From NCBI GenBank assembly GCA_029975475.1, contig JARKPB010000011.1, positions 1 through 64,000 on the forward strand: a stretch of DNA of 64,000 nucleotides, read 5' to 3'. The notes below the pieces were generated by a model. The model did not search any database. It saw only the letters and a list, made by a program, of their open reading frames with translations, and was not told where the DNA came from. This DNA is from Anaerolineaceae bacterium (GTDB lineage Bacteria; Chloroflexota; Anaerolineae; Anaerolineales; Anaerolineaceae). The position numbers and the translations under genes were made by a program. This document shows positions 9,644-17,453 of this stretch, one piece after another (position 1 is the stretch's first letter; each line of letters opens with the position of its first letter).

Positions 9644-10984
9644 ATGAAGCGGTCTGCTTGGCGCTATCTCTGGAAGTCCTATGAAATCCGCAGGATGCTG
9701 CTGATCACTTTGCTTTTGCTGGTGATCTACCGCCTGGCCGCGAATGTGCCGGTTCCTGGTATCAACCGGGAAATCATCGCCCAGCTGGCTGGTTCTGGCG
9801 GGGCCGCCGGAAATTTGATCAATTTGCTGGATCTGCTCTCGGGTGGAACGGTGTCTCGCTTCTCCATCCTGGCGATGGGGGTTTACCCTTACATCACCGC
9901 GCAGATTATTATTCAGCTGCTCGTGCCGATCATCCCCGCGCTGGAACGCCGCATGAAGGATAACCCGCGCGAAGGTCAGAAACTGATGGAACGCTGGACA
10001 GTCATCCTGACCATCCCGATGGCCATCCTTTCCGCGATCGGCCAGATCAATATCTTCAACTCGCTGGTGGGCGGCAACGCGCTGACCTATACCTTCGGCT
10101 TCACCGGCGCGAGCCTGGTTCCGACCCTGACCACCATATTCAGTATGATGGCCGGCACCATGTTCGGGGTCTGGCTGGGCCAGTTGATTTCAGAATACGG
10201 CATTCAAAAGCAAGGCCTTTCGCTGATCATCTTCTCCGGTATTGTTTCGCGCATTCCGGATAACCTCGGCCGTTTGCTGGTGGACTTCACCACTGGCTGG
10301 TGGGTCCTCTTAATCATCCTGGTCATTCTGGCGCTGACGATTTTCGCGATCGTCTATGTCCAGCAGGGCCGCCGCTATATCCCGGTGCTGTTCCCCGGGC
10401 GGCGGGTAGGCAACCGCATGTCGATGCCGGTGCGCAGCAACCTGCCCTTGATGGTCAATATGGCCGGCATGATCCCGCTGATCTTCGCCCAGTCTATTCT
10501 GACTTTCCCGGCGATCCTGGCTTCGTATTTTGTTCGGTCTGAAACCGCCTGGGTCAAAAACCTGGCGGAGGGCATCTCCAACACGTTTGGCGGCAACAAC
10601 CTCGGGTACGCCATCATGTACCTGGTCATGGTCGTGCTGTTCACCTTCTTCTACACGGATGTCCTTTTCACCCAGCAAAACTACGGTGACAACCTCAAGA
10701 AGCAGGGCGCCCAGATCCCGGGCGTGGTGCGCGGAGCCCCGACTCAGAAGTACCTCACCAAGGTCCAGCGGCGAATCACCCTGCCAGGCGCGATTTTCCT
10801 CGGCCTGGTGGCGGTCTTGCCTTACTTCCTCGGTGTTGTGCTGCCAACCTCGGCTCAGTCCGGTTTGCTGCTCATCTCCGCAGCCGGTCTGCTGATTGTG
10901 GTTGGCGTGGTGCGCGACACGTTCACGATTATCGAAACCGAGCTGAAGCTGCACGGTTATGATGACAATCTGATTAAAGGATAA
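9644..10984 (+). CDS. secY: Protein translocase subunit SecY
   Basis: 446 residues with about ten hydrophobic membrane segments. It forms the protein-conducting channel with SecE and SecG. The plug/TM2 region (LLDLLSGGTVSRFSILAMGV) and the basic cytoplasmic loops with ELKLHGYDDNLIKG at the end are typical. It is placed between rplO and adk as in Firmicutes and Chloroflexota. GGAG at 9633-9636 precedes the ATG. Confidence 0.97.
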   Translation: MKRSAWRYLWKSYEIRRMLLITLLLLVIYRLAANVPVPGINREIIAQLAGSGGAAGNLINLLDLLSGGTVSRFSILAMGVYPYITAQIIIQLLVPIIPALERRMKDNPREGQKLMERWTVILTIPMAILSAIGQINIFNSLVGGNALTYTFGFTGASLVPTLTTIFSMMAGTMFGVWLGQLISEYGIQKQGLSLIIFSGIVSRIPDNLGRLLVDFTTGWWVLLIILVILALTIFAIVYVQQGRRYIPVLFPGRRVGNRMSMPVRSNLPLMVNMAGMIPLIFAQSILTFPAILASYFVRSETAWVKNLAEGISNTFGGNNLGYAIMYLVMVVLFTFFYTDVLFTQQNYGDNLKKQGAQIPGVVRGAPTQKYLTKVQRRITLPGAIFLGLVAVLPYFLGVVLPTSAQSGLLLISAAGLLIVVGVVRDTFTIIETELKLHGYDDNLIKG

Positions 10985-10990
10985 AGCGAG

Positions 10991-11641
10991 ATGGCCCGTT
11001 ACATCGTTCTGCTTGGCCCTCCCGGGGCTGGAAAAGGCACGCAGGCGGAGATCCTCGCCCGCGAAACCAGGCTGGCGCATATCTCCTCCGGTGAGATCTT
11101 CCGCGAGAACCTGAAGGCTCAGACCGAGCTTGGTAAGCTGGCGCAGGAATACATGAACCGCGGGGAGCTGGTGCCTGATGATGTAACCATCTCGATGATT
11201 GAAGAACGCCTCTCCCGCCCGGATTGCGCCGGTGGAGCCCTGCTGGACGGTTTTCCGCGCACCCCGGCGCAGGCAGAAGCGCTGGAGGCTATGCTGCGCA
11301 AAAACGGCAGCGGTGTTCAGGTTGTGCCGTATATCGCGGTTCCCGCGGCGGTATTGATCGAACGCCTGAGCGGCCGCTGGACGTGCCGTGCGCAGGAACA
11401 CGTCTATCACGAAAAATTCAACCCGCCGGCGGTGCTCGGGAAGTGCGATATTGACGGTTCAGAACTGTATCAACGTGAGGACGACAAACCGGAAACGGTG
11501 GAAAGCCGCATCCGGGTCTACATGGAAAAGACATCGCCGTTAATCGCGTATTACCGCGAGCGCGGTCTGCTGGCAGAAATTGACGGCACTCAGCCGATCG
11601 AAAAAGTCACCGCGGACCTGATGGCGGCGATTCAGAAATAA
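10991..11641 (+). CDS. adk: Adenylate kinase
   Basis: 216 residues, the long bacterial form with a LID domain. The P-loop is GPPGAGKGTQ at residues 8-17; it interconverts ATP+AMP and 2 ADP. The LID has the frame of the zinc form, but the first pair is C-R-A-Q instead of CxxC while the second is C-D-I-D, so one of the four usual zinc ligands is missing. It is in the secY-adk-map block with 6- and 12-base gaps. The start is the only reasonable ATG. Confidence 0.96.
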   Translation: MARYIVLLGPPGAGKGTQAEILARETRLAHISSGEIFRENLKAQTELGKLAQEYMNRGELVPDDVTISMIEERLSRPDCAGGALLDGFPRTPAQAEALEAMLRKNGSGVQVVPYIAVPAAVLIERLSGRWTCRAQEHVYHEKFNPPAVLGKCDIDGSELYQREDDKPETVESRIRVYMEKTSPLIAYYRERGLLAEIDGTQPIEKVTADLMAAIQK

Positions 11642-11653
11642 GGCAAACATCAA

Positions 11654-12430
11654 ATGTCCTGGGATCGTCAGATCACGATTAAATCCGCCGAAGAGTTGAA
11701 GATCATGCGCGAGGCCGGGCGCATCAATGCCGAAGCGCTGGCCGCCGTGCGCAGCATCATTCGACCCGGGGTCACCACTGCGGATTTGAACGCCGCCGCG
11801 GAAGAAGTTCACCGAAAATACGGCGTGTACTCACCTTTCAAAAACTATCCCGGTCCTTACCCTTACCCGGCCAGCATCTGCGCCAGCGTGAACGAAGAGC
11901 TGGTGCACGGAATTCCGGGCAAACGCAAGCTCAAGGAAGGTGATATCGTCTCGGTGGATTGCGGAACGGTCTATGAAGGATTTGTTGGCGATTCGGCCTT
12001 TACCGCCGGGGTTGGCGAGATTTCTGAAACAGCCAGAAAATTACTGGAGGTGACCGAAGCCTCGCTCTACGCCGGGATTGAGAAAATGGTGGCCGGTAAC
12101 CGGGTGGGTGATATCTCGGCGGCGATTCAACACTACGTTGAATCACGCGGGCTGCATGTGGTCCGTGAATACACCGGGCACGGCGTCGGGCGGCAGATGC
12201 ATGAAGGTCCGCAGGTGCCCAATTACGGCAGCCCCGGTAAAGGCATGCTCTTGCGCAACGGTCTGACGATTGCGCTTGAACCAATGGTGCTGGTTGGAAC
12301 TCCGGCAACGCGGGTGTCTCCCGACCAGTGGACCGTATGTTCGCTGGATGGCTCGCTGACCGCTCATTTTGAGCACACCGTGGCCATCACTGAAGCCGGG
12401 CCGGTCATTTTGACCGCCCTGGAGGATTGA
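11654..12430 (+). CDS. map: Methionine aminopeptidase, type I
   Basis: 258 residues. It removes the N-terminal Met from nascent proteins. The five metal ligands are visible: the aspartates in SVDCGT and GDSAF, the histidine in GHGVGR, and glutamates in ALEPM and HFEHTVA. There is no N-terminal zinc/SH3 extension, so it is a type Ia enzyme. It ends the spc transcription block; a promoter for the alpha genes follows within 30 bases. The usual next gene infA is absent. Confidence 0.96.
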   Translation: MSWDRQITIKSAEELKIMREAGRINAEALAAVRSIIRPGVTTADLNAAAEEVHRKYGVYSPFKNYPGPYPYPASICASVNEELVHGIPGKRKLKEGDIVSVDCGTVYEGFVGDSAFTAGVGEISETARKLLEVTEASLYAGIEKMVAGNRVGDISAAIQHYVESRGLHVVREYTGHGVGRQMHEGPQVPNYGSPGKGMLLRNGLTIALEPMVLVGTPATRVSPDQWTVCSLDGSLTAHFEHTVAITEAGPVILTALED

Positions 12431-12433
12431 GTC

Positions 12434-12462
12434 TGGACGGAACGGAGTTCAGCGGTTATAAT
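12434..12462 (+). promoter_or_regulatory. Promoter of the alpha ribosomal operon (rpmJ-rplQ)
   Basis: TGGACG at 12434-12439, 17-base spacer, then TATAAT at 12457-12462. The start of transcription would be near 12469, giving a leader of about 39 bases before rpmJ, which has AAGGAG at 12494-12499. This is a direct sequence match to a sigma-70-type promoter. Confidence 0.7.
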
Positions 12463-12507
12463 TGCAACTTTGCTGATGTTTCGTAATTATTTTAAGGAGT
12501 ACGCAGC

Positions 12508-12621
12508 ATGAGAGTATCACCCAGCATTCGTAAACGATGCGCCAAGTGCCAGATTGTTCGGCGCAAGGGCATTCTGTATGTCATTTGTGAAAACCCAAAG
12601 CATAAGCAGCGACAGGGATAA
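12508..12621 (+). CDS. rpmJ: 50S ribosomal protein L36, zinc-binding form
   Basis: Short gene of 37 codons plus stop, beginning [17 protein letters not shown] and ending NPKHKQRQG. The zinc ligands are C11, C14, C27 and H32 (C-x2-C-x12-C-x4-H). L36 completes the 50S subunit near the 2660 loop. It is preceded by AAGGAG (12494-12499) and followed 6 bases later by rpsM, the usual alpha-operon order. Confidence 0.95.
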   Translation: MRVSPSIRKRCAKCQIVRRKGILYVICENPKHKQRQG

Positions 12622-12627
12622 GAGACC

Positions 12628-13017
12628 ATGGCGAGAATTGAAGGCGTTGATCTGCCCCGCAACAAGCGGGTCGAAGTTGCACTCACGTACATCTACGGCA
12701 TTGGCCCGACCCGTGCCAAGTCGATCCTGGAATCCACGAAAGTGAACCCGGATACGCGCGTTAAAGACCTGACCGAAACGGAAGTAAACGCGCTGCGTGA
12801 TTTCATTGCAAAGAACTTTAAGGTGGAGGGCGACCTGCGCCGAGAAGTCCAGATGAGCATTAAGCGGTTGATTGAAATTGGCTGCTACCGCGGTCTGCGC
12901 CACCGCCGGAGCCTACCGGCGCGCGGACAGCGCACCCGCACCAATTCCCGTACCCGCAAGGGTCCGAAGAAGACCGTTGCTGGCCGCGGCCGCCGCCGTG
13001 GAGCTACGAAGAAGTAA
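12628..13017 (+). CDS. rpsM: 30S ribosomal protein S13
   Basis: 129 residues, starting [20 protein letters not shown]. The helix-two-turn-helix region and the basic C-terminal tail [18 protein letters not shown], which contacts P-site tRNA in known ribosomes, are present. A structured 112-base gap separates it from rpsK. Confidence 0.97.
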   Translation: MARIEGVDLPRNKRVEVALTYIYGIGPTRAKSILESTKVNPDTRVKDLTETEVNALRDFIAKNFKVEGDLRREVQMSIKRLIEIGCYRGLRHRRSLPARGQRTRTNSRTRKGPKKTVAGRGRRRGATKK

Positions 13018-13027
13018 TTCAACTGGC

Positions 13028-13089
13028 TCAGCCCGCACGGGGTGGGGTATTTCCTTCCTTCTCCCCCGCGGCAAACCCTGTGCGGCTGA
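13028..13089 (+). other. Large RNA hairpin between rpsM and rpsK
   Basis: TCAGCC (13028-13033) pairs with GGCTGA (13084-13089), GCAC (13035-13038) with GTGC (13080-13083), and GGGGT (13039-13043) with ACCCT (13075-13079). This gives a stem of about 15 pairs with one bulged C. An inner GGGG/CCCC stem (13044-13047 with 13063-13066) closes a pyrimidine-rich loop. No T-run follows, so it is not an intrinsic terminator. It may be a translational control or processing site for rpsK-rpsD. Confidence 0.6.
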
Positions 13090-13129
13090 ACAGCTGGTTA
13101 CCTGGCAATAAAGAGAAGAGGTTGAATCT

Positions 13130-13534
13130 ATGGCTCAAAATGTACGCCAAACGCGTCGCGGTGCTTCAGCGCGCAAAGTCAAGCGGACACTGTCCTCCGG
13201 ACAGGTGCATATCTTTGCGTCCTTCAACAACACCATTGTGACCGTCACTGACCAGCAGGGCAACACCGTCTGCTGGGGCAGCTCTGGCTCGGCCGGTTTC
13301 AAGGGGTCGCGAAAAAGCACGCCCTTTGCCGCCCGCCTGGCTGCTGAACAGGCAATCAAGGCTGCCATGGCGATGGGAATCCAGGAAGTTGATCTGATCG
13401 TCAAAGGTCCTGGTCCCGGCCGTGAATCCGCCATCCGGGCCGTGCAGGGTCTTGGCCTGCGCGTCCGCTCGATTGCAGACATCACACCGGTTGCTCATAA
13501 CGGCTGCCGGCCTCCAAAGAAACGCCGCGTCTAA
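13130..13534 (+). CDS. rpsK: 30S ribosomal protein S11
   Basis: 134 residues. The core [19 protein letters not shown] and the end [16 protein letters not shown] are standard S11. It forms the platform of the 30S subunit. Its start follows a 112-base intercistronic region containing a long hairpin. Confidence 0.97.
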   Translation: MAQNVRQTRRGASARKVKRTLSSGQVHIFASFNNTIVTVTDQQGNTVCWGSSGSAGFKGSRKSTPFAARLAAEQAIKAAMAMGIQEVDLIVKGPGPGRESAIRAVQGLGLRVRSIADITPVAHNGCRPPKKRRV

Positions 13535-13552
13535 ACAAATAGAGAGGGAAGT

Positions 13553-14203
13553 ATGGCTAGATATACTGGTCCGGCTTGCAAATTATGCCGGCGTGAAGGT
13601 GAAAAATTATTCTTGAAAGGCGCGCGCTGCTTCAGCCCGAAGTGCGCGTTTGAGCGACGTTCATTTGCCCCCGGTCAGCACGGCAAAGCCAACGCGGCCG
13701 GTGGAGCCGGGCGCACGGACCGCGCTTCAGACTACGCGCGCCAGCTGCGCGCCAAACAGAAAGCGCGCCGCGTGTACGGTATCCTTGAACGGCAGTTCCG
13801 CCGCTATTTCTCGGTGGCTTTGCGCCGCCGCGGTTTGACCGGCCTGAACCTGCTTCAGACTCTGGAACGCCGGATTGACAATGTCGTTTACCGCATGGGC
13901 TTCGCTGAAAGCCGCGCCCAGGCCCGCCAGCTGGTGAACCACGGGCATTTCCTGGTCAACGGCATCCGCGCGGATATTCCTTCCATGTTGTTGAAGGTTG
14001 GTGATGTGGTTACCGTTGCCGAACCTTCCCGCGATTCCGCCTTCTTCAAAGAGCTGCCCGCTCTGGCTGAGAAGCGCACCTGTGCCATGTGGCTGGATCG
14101 TGACCTTAAGTCTGTCTCCGGGCGCGTTCTGCGCCTGCCGGAACGGGCTGAAATTGACGGGAACCTTAACGAGCAGCTGATCGTTGAGTACTACTCGCGC
14201 TAA
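13553..14203 (+). CDS. rpsD: 30S ribosomal protein S4, zinc-ribbon form
   Basis: 216 residues. The N-terminal zinc ribbon has cysteines in CKLCRR and in CFSPKC, so this is the C+ form. The S4 RNA-binding domain lies at about residues 106-165 ([20 protein letters not shown]). S4 nucleates 30S assembly and in E. coli and Bacillus represses its own operon. Confidence 0.97.
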   Translation: MARYTGPACKLCRREGEKLFLKGARCFSPKCAFERRSFAPGQHGKANAAGGAGRTDRASDYARQLRAKQKARRVYGILERQFRRYFSVALRRRGLTGLNLLQTLERRIDNVVYRMGFAESRAQARQLVNHGHFLVNGIRADIPSMLLKVGDVVTVAEPSRDSAFFKELPALAEKRTCAMWLDRDLKSVSGRVLRLPERAEIDGNLNEQLIVEYYSR

Positions 14204-14247
14204 ATCCATAAATTCCGGCGGGGCAACCTGCCGGGGAGGGGTGAAAC

Positions 14248-15213
14248 GTGTGTGCTCTAAGTAATATGGTGACGCCGAAAGTCGATAAAGAAGCGGAAGC
14301 TCGCGACTATGGGAAATTCATCATCAGCCCGTTGGAACGCGGTTACGGGGTAACCCTTGGGAATTCGCTGCGCCGAATCCTGCTCTCATCGCTGGATGGC
14401 GCTGCCATTACCTCAATCCGCATCACCGATGTGCTGCATGAGTTTAGCGATGTCCCCGGCGTTCGTGAAGATGTCATTCAGATCATGCTGCAAATTAAGC
14501 AGGTGCGTCTGATCATGCATGAGGGCGATGTCGCCCATTTGCATCTGGATGTGCGCGGTGAAGGTGTGGTAACCGCTGCGGATATTCAGGCGCCGGCCGA
14601 GGTGGAAATCGTCAACCCGGAACTGTATCTCTTCACCGTGGATGATAAGAACACCCGCCTGGAAATTGATATGACGGTGGAACGCGGGCGCGGTTACTCT
14701 CCCGCCTCTGACCGCAGCGGCAAGCTGCCCATCGGCGAGCTGCCGGTGGATGCCATTTACAGCCCGGTGCGGCGCGTGAATTACACGGTTGGTTCAGCCC
14801 GCGTTGGCCAGAGCACCAACTTTGACCGCCTGGCGCTTGAGATCTGGACCGATGGCACCATCTCCCCGGAAAAATCCCTGGGACTGGCATCCAAGATCAT
14901 GATTGATCATCTGCGCCTGATCTCCGGCATTACCGAAGAAACCTTCCTGCCCAGCCCGGAAAAAGAAACCGCCGGAAGCCGCTTGACCAGCGAGGCCGCG
15001 GAAACGCCGATCGAGAACCTCGATCTTTCGGTGCGCGTGTTCAATTCGCTCAAGCGGACCGGTATCACCACGGTTGGGGATGTGTTGGAATTACTGGAAA
15101 AAGGCGATGAGGCCGTCATGTCCATTCGCAATTTTGGCGAAAAGAGTCTGGATGAATTACGCCAGAAGATGCAGGAAAAAGGCTTCATGCGCGATGATAA
15201 AGATGTGGAGTAA
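14248..15213 (+). CDS. rpoA: DNA-directed RNA polymerase subunit alpha
   Basis: 321 residues from GTG at 14248. GGGGAGGGG at 14233-14241 sits 6-7 bases upstream; an ATG at 14266 is the alternative start. The N-terminal domain has the dimerisation signature GNSLRRILLSSL. The C-terminal domain (about 250-315, with LDLSVRVFNSLKRTGITTVG) contacts UP elements and activators. The two are joined by a Ser/Glu/Thr-rich linker. Confidence 0.97.
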   Translation: MCALSNMVTPKVDKEAEARDYGKFIISPLERGYGVTLGNSLRRILLSSLDGAAITSIRITDVLHEFSDVPGVREDVIQIMLQIKQVRLIMHEGDVAHLHLDVRGEGVVTAADIQAPAEVEIVNPELYLFTVDDKNTRLEIDMTVERGRGYSPASDRSGKLPIGELPVDAIYSPVRRVNYTVGSARVGQSTNFDRLALEIWTDGTISPEKSLGLASKIMIDHLRLISGITEETFLPSPEKETAGSRLTSEAAETPIENLDLSVRVFNSLKRTGITTVGDVLELLEKGDEAVMSIRNFGEKSLDELRQKMQEKGFMRDDKDVE

Positions 15214-15219
15214 GAAATT

Positions 15220-15597
15220 ATGCGTCATCAGGTAGCAGGTTACAAACTCGGCCGCAGCGTCGGCCAGCGCAATGCTCTGCGTAAAACAATGATTAACCAG
15301 CTGTTCACCCATGAACGGATTCAGACCACCCATGCCAAAGCCCTGGCGATTCGCGGTGAAGCTGAAAAATTGATCACCCTGGCTCGCAACAGCAGCAAAG
15401 GCACTGATATTGATAAAGTCAATGCCCGCCGTCTGGCTGCCGCCCGCCTGGGCGACGCGGATGTGGTCAAGAAATTGTTTGATGATCTCGGACCGCGCTT
15501 CGCTAACCGCAACGGCGGTTACACGCGCATCCTCAAGCTCAGACCGCGCCTCGGCGATGCTGCGGAGATGGTCCAGTTGGAGCTGGTTGAAGAGTAA
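15220..15597 (+). CDS. rplQ: 50S ribosomal protein L17
   Basis: 125 residues, starting MRHQVAGYKLGRSVGQRNAL with the usual basic N-terminus, and ending in a globular domain (GGYTRILKLRPRLGDAAEM). It lies 6 bases after rpoA and ends the alpha cluster. truA follows 23 bases later. Confidence 0.97.
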   Translation: MRHQVAGYKLGRSVGQRNALRKTMINQLFTHERIQTTHAKALAIRGEAEKLITLARNSSKGTDIDKVNARRLAAARLGDADVVKKLFDDLGPRFANRNGGYTRILKLRPRLGDAAEMVQLELVEE

Positions 15598-15620
15598 ACC
15601 AACCGGGTAACCGGATTGGT

Positions 15621-16358
15621 ATGGCACGTTACCAGGTTATTCTTGCTTACGACGGAACCGAATTCCGCGGCTATCAACGCCAGGGAAGAGGCAGAACCGT
15701 TCAGAGCGAGTTCGAAGCAGCCCTGCGCGGTTTGGGCTGGCAGGGGAGGTCAATCCTCTCCGCCGGCCGAACCGATACCGGGGTGCATGCGGCCGGTCAG
15801 GCGGCAGCGTTTGACCTTGACTGGCAGCACTCCGAGGAAGCGCTGATCCGCGCGTTGAACGCCAGGCTTCCGGCTGACATCGCTGTGCGGGCTGCGCGCC
15901 GGACGCGGGATGATTTTCATCCGCGCTTCGACGCGCTCGGCAGAAGCTACCAGTACCGCCTGTACTGCCAGCCGGAGCGCGATCCGCTGCGCGGCCGGTT
16001 CGCCTGGAGGGTCTGGCCGGCTCCTGATCTCGCTCTGCTTCGCTCTGCGGCCGGTCTGCTGCCGGGTTGCCAGGATTTCGCCGCGCTGGGTTCGCCCATG
16101 TCTCCCGGCGGTTCGACCATCCGCGAAATCTTTTCGGCGCAGTGGGAATCGCAGGCGGACGAGTTCGTATTTACCGTCAGCGCGAACGCCTTTTTGTACC
16201 GCATGGTGCGGCGAATGGTGTTTTTGCAGCTGCTGGTTGGGCAAGGCCGGTTGACGCTGGAGGCTTTTGCTGAAGGCCTGAAGCGTCAGCGCAGCCTTCC
16301 CCCCGGGTTGGCTGAACCGGCTGGTTTGACCCTGGTCGCAGTCCGGTACGCCGAATAG
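15621..16358 (+). CDS. truA: tRNA pseudouridine synthase A
   Basis: 245 residues. TruA converts uridines 38-40 of the anticodon arm to pseudouridine. The catalytic aspartate is in SAGRTDTGVHAAGQ at about residue 53. The C-terminal motif FLYRMVRRMVFLQLLVGQGR is also conserved. The order rplQ-truA-rplM-rpsI is common in bacteria and supports the call. The long reading frame on the opposite strand (15750-16733) is a codon-bias shadow. Confidence 0.96.
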   Translation: MARYQVILAYDGTEFRGYQRQGRGRTVQSEFEAALRGLGWQGRSILSAGRTDTGVHAAGQAAAFDLDWQHSEEALIRALNARLPADIAVRAARRTRDDFHPRFDALGRSYQYRLYCQPERDPLRGRFAWRVWPAPDLALLRSAAGLLPGCQDFAALGSPMSPGGSTIREIFSAQWESQADEFVFTVSANAFLYRMVRRMVFLQLLVGQGRLTLEAFAEGLKRQRSLPPGLAEPAGLTLVAVRYAE

Positions 16359-16487
16359 CAAGAAAGCGCTCGCGATCCACGAGGATCGTTCCTCCGACAG
16401 GTCCCTCCCCCGTTTCCTGCCGGCAGAACCCCAAAACGGATCAACCAGCGCGCAACCGACGATGCAACTGAATCTGGAATTTAGTTC

Positions 16488-16928
16488 GTGGAGAAGATGA
16501 CCGTGGACAAGACATACGTCCTCAAAGGGCAGCAACAGCATGATTGGATCCTGGTGGATGCGAATGAAGCCAATCTCGGCCGCCTGGCAACCAAAATTGC
16601 TCACCTGCTGCTCGGCAAACATAAACCGACTTTCACCCCCGGAGTTGACCTGGGCGACTTTGTCGTTGTGGTCAATGTTGATCGTCTGGATCTGGCCCCC
16701 AAACGTCTGGATACCAAACTGTATCACCACCACTCCGGTTATCCCGGCGGGTTAAAAACCATCACCCTGCGCGATCAGATGAAACAGCAGCCTGACCGCG
16801 TCATCCGCGCTGCGGTGTGGGGGATGCTGCCCCATAACCGCCTGGGCCGCAAGCTGATCAAGCGCCTGAAGATTTATTCAGGTAACGAACATCCGCATGC
16901 TGCGCAGCAGCCAAAACCCGTTGCCTAA
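16488..16928 (+). CDS. rplM: 50S ribosomal protein L13
   Basis: 146 residues from GTG at 16488 (VEKMTVDKTYVL). The ATG at 16497 is an equally possible start, with GGAG only 3 bases upstream. The motif DANEANLGRLATKIAHLLLGK and the end AVWGMLPHNRLGRKL are L13 signatures. The 129 bases between truA and rplM hold a small hairpin (CGATCC/GGATCG at 16372-16387) and no clear promoter; a leader-type control is possible but not shown. Confidence 0.96.
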   Translation: MEKMTVDKTYVLKGQQQHDWILVDANEANLGRLATKIAHLLLGKHKPTFTPGVDLGDFVVVVNVDRLDLAPKRLDTKLYHHHSGYPGGLKTITLRDQMKQQPDRVIRAAVWGMLPHNRLGRKLIKRLKIYSGNEHPHAAQQPKPVA

Positions 16929-16942
16929 AGGAGTAAGAGAGC

Positions 16943-17338
16943 ATGACTGTTCAATATTTTGAAGGCATTGGGCGCCGTAAAGAATCCACCGCCCGCGTAC
17001 GGGTAATGACCGGAACTGGCCGGATTATCGTCAATGATCGGCCCGGTGAAGAATACTTCCCCCGTCTGGGTGATATGGAACGCATCCTGTCTGCGGTTTC
17101 TGCAGTCGGGGTTGAGCCTTCCACCCTGGATATCACCGTTAAGGTCAACGGCGGCGGTATCACCGGTCAGACCGACTCGGTGACCCTGGGCCTGGCCCGC
17201 GCGCTGGTCAAGATGAACCCGGAAAATACGCCCCTGCTGCGCAAACACGGCCTGCTGACCCGCGATGCGCGCGTCAAGGAACGCAAGAAGCCAGGGTTGA
17301 AACGCGCCCGCAAGGCTCCTACCTACACCAAACGTTAA
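16943..17338 (+). CDS. rpsI: 30S ribosomal protein S9
   Basis: 131 residues. FEGIGRRKESTARVRVMTG at the N-terminus and the basic tail KARKAPTYTKR, which reaches the P-site tRNA, are diagnostic. It follows rplM by 14 bases (AAAGGAG, 16927-16933) and is the last gene before a strong terminator. Confidence 0.97.
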   Translation: MTVQYFEGIGRRKESTARVRVMTGTGRIIVNDRPGEEYFPRLGDMERILSAVSAVGVEPSTLDITVKVNGGGITGQTDSVTLGLARALVKMNPENTPLLRKHGLLTRDARVKERKKPGLKRARKAPTYTKR

Positions 17339-17363
17339 TTTCAATTCTTTCACCCGACCAATC

Positions 17364-17400
17364 AACGGGGCACAGTACCGGTGCCCCGTTTTGGTTTTCC
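17364..17400 (+). terminator. Intrinsic terminator of the ribosomal cluster
   Basis: A perfect 10-bp stem (AACGGGGCAC at 17364-17373 with GTGCCCCGTT at 17381-17390) and a 7-base loop, followed by TTGGTTTTCC. It ends the rplM-rpsI transcript 26 bases after the rpsI stop. Confidence 0.85.
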
Positions 17401-17453
17401 ATGATTTGCGTTTGCGCGGTACAATTCTGCCATCTCTTACCAGGCGGTTTATT

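Noticed and set aside
10310-11410. 366-codon frame antisense to secY and adk
   Set aside because: Low-complexity Arg/Gln/His composition opposite two conserved genes; no Shine-Dalgarno or promoter.
16359-16487. Known L13 leader element before rplM
   Set aside because: Only a small 6-bp hairpin is visible; not enough to assign the Rfam-type element.
15750-16733. 327-codon frame antisense to truA and rplM
   Set aside because: Shadow of GC-rich codons; it crosses two conserved genes and resembles no family.
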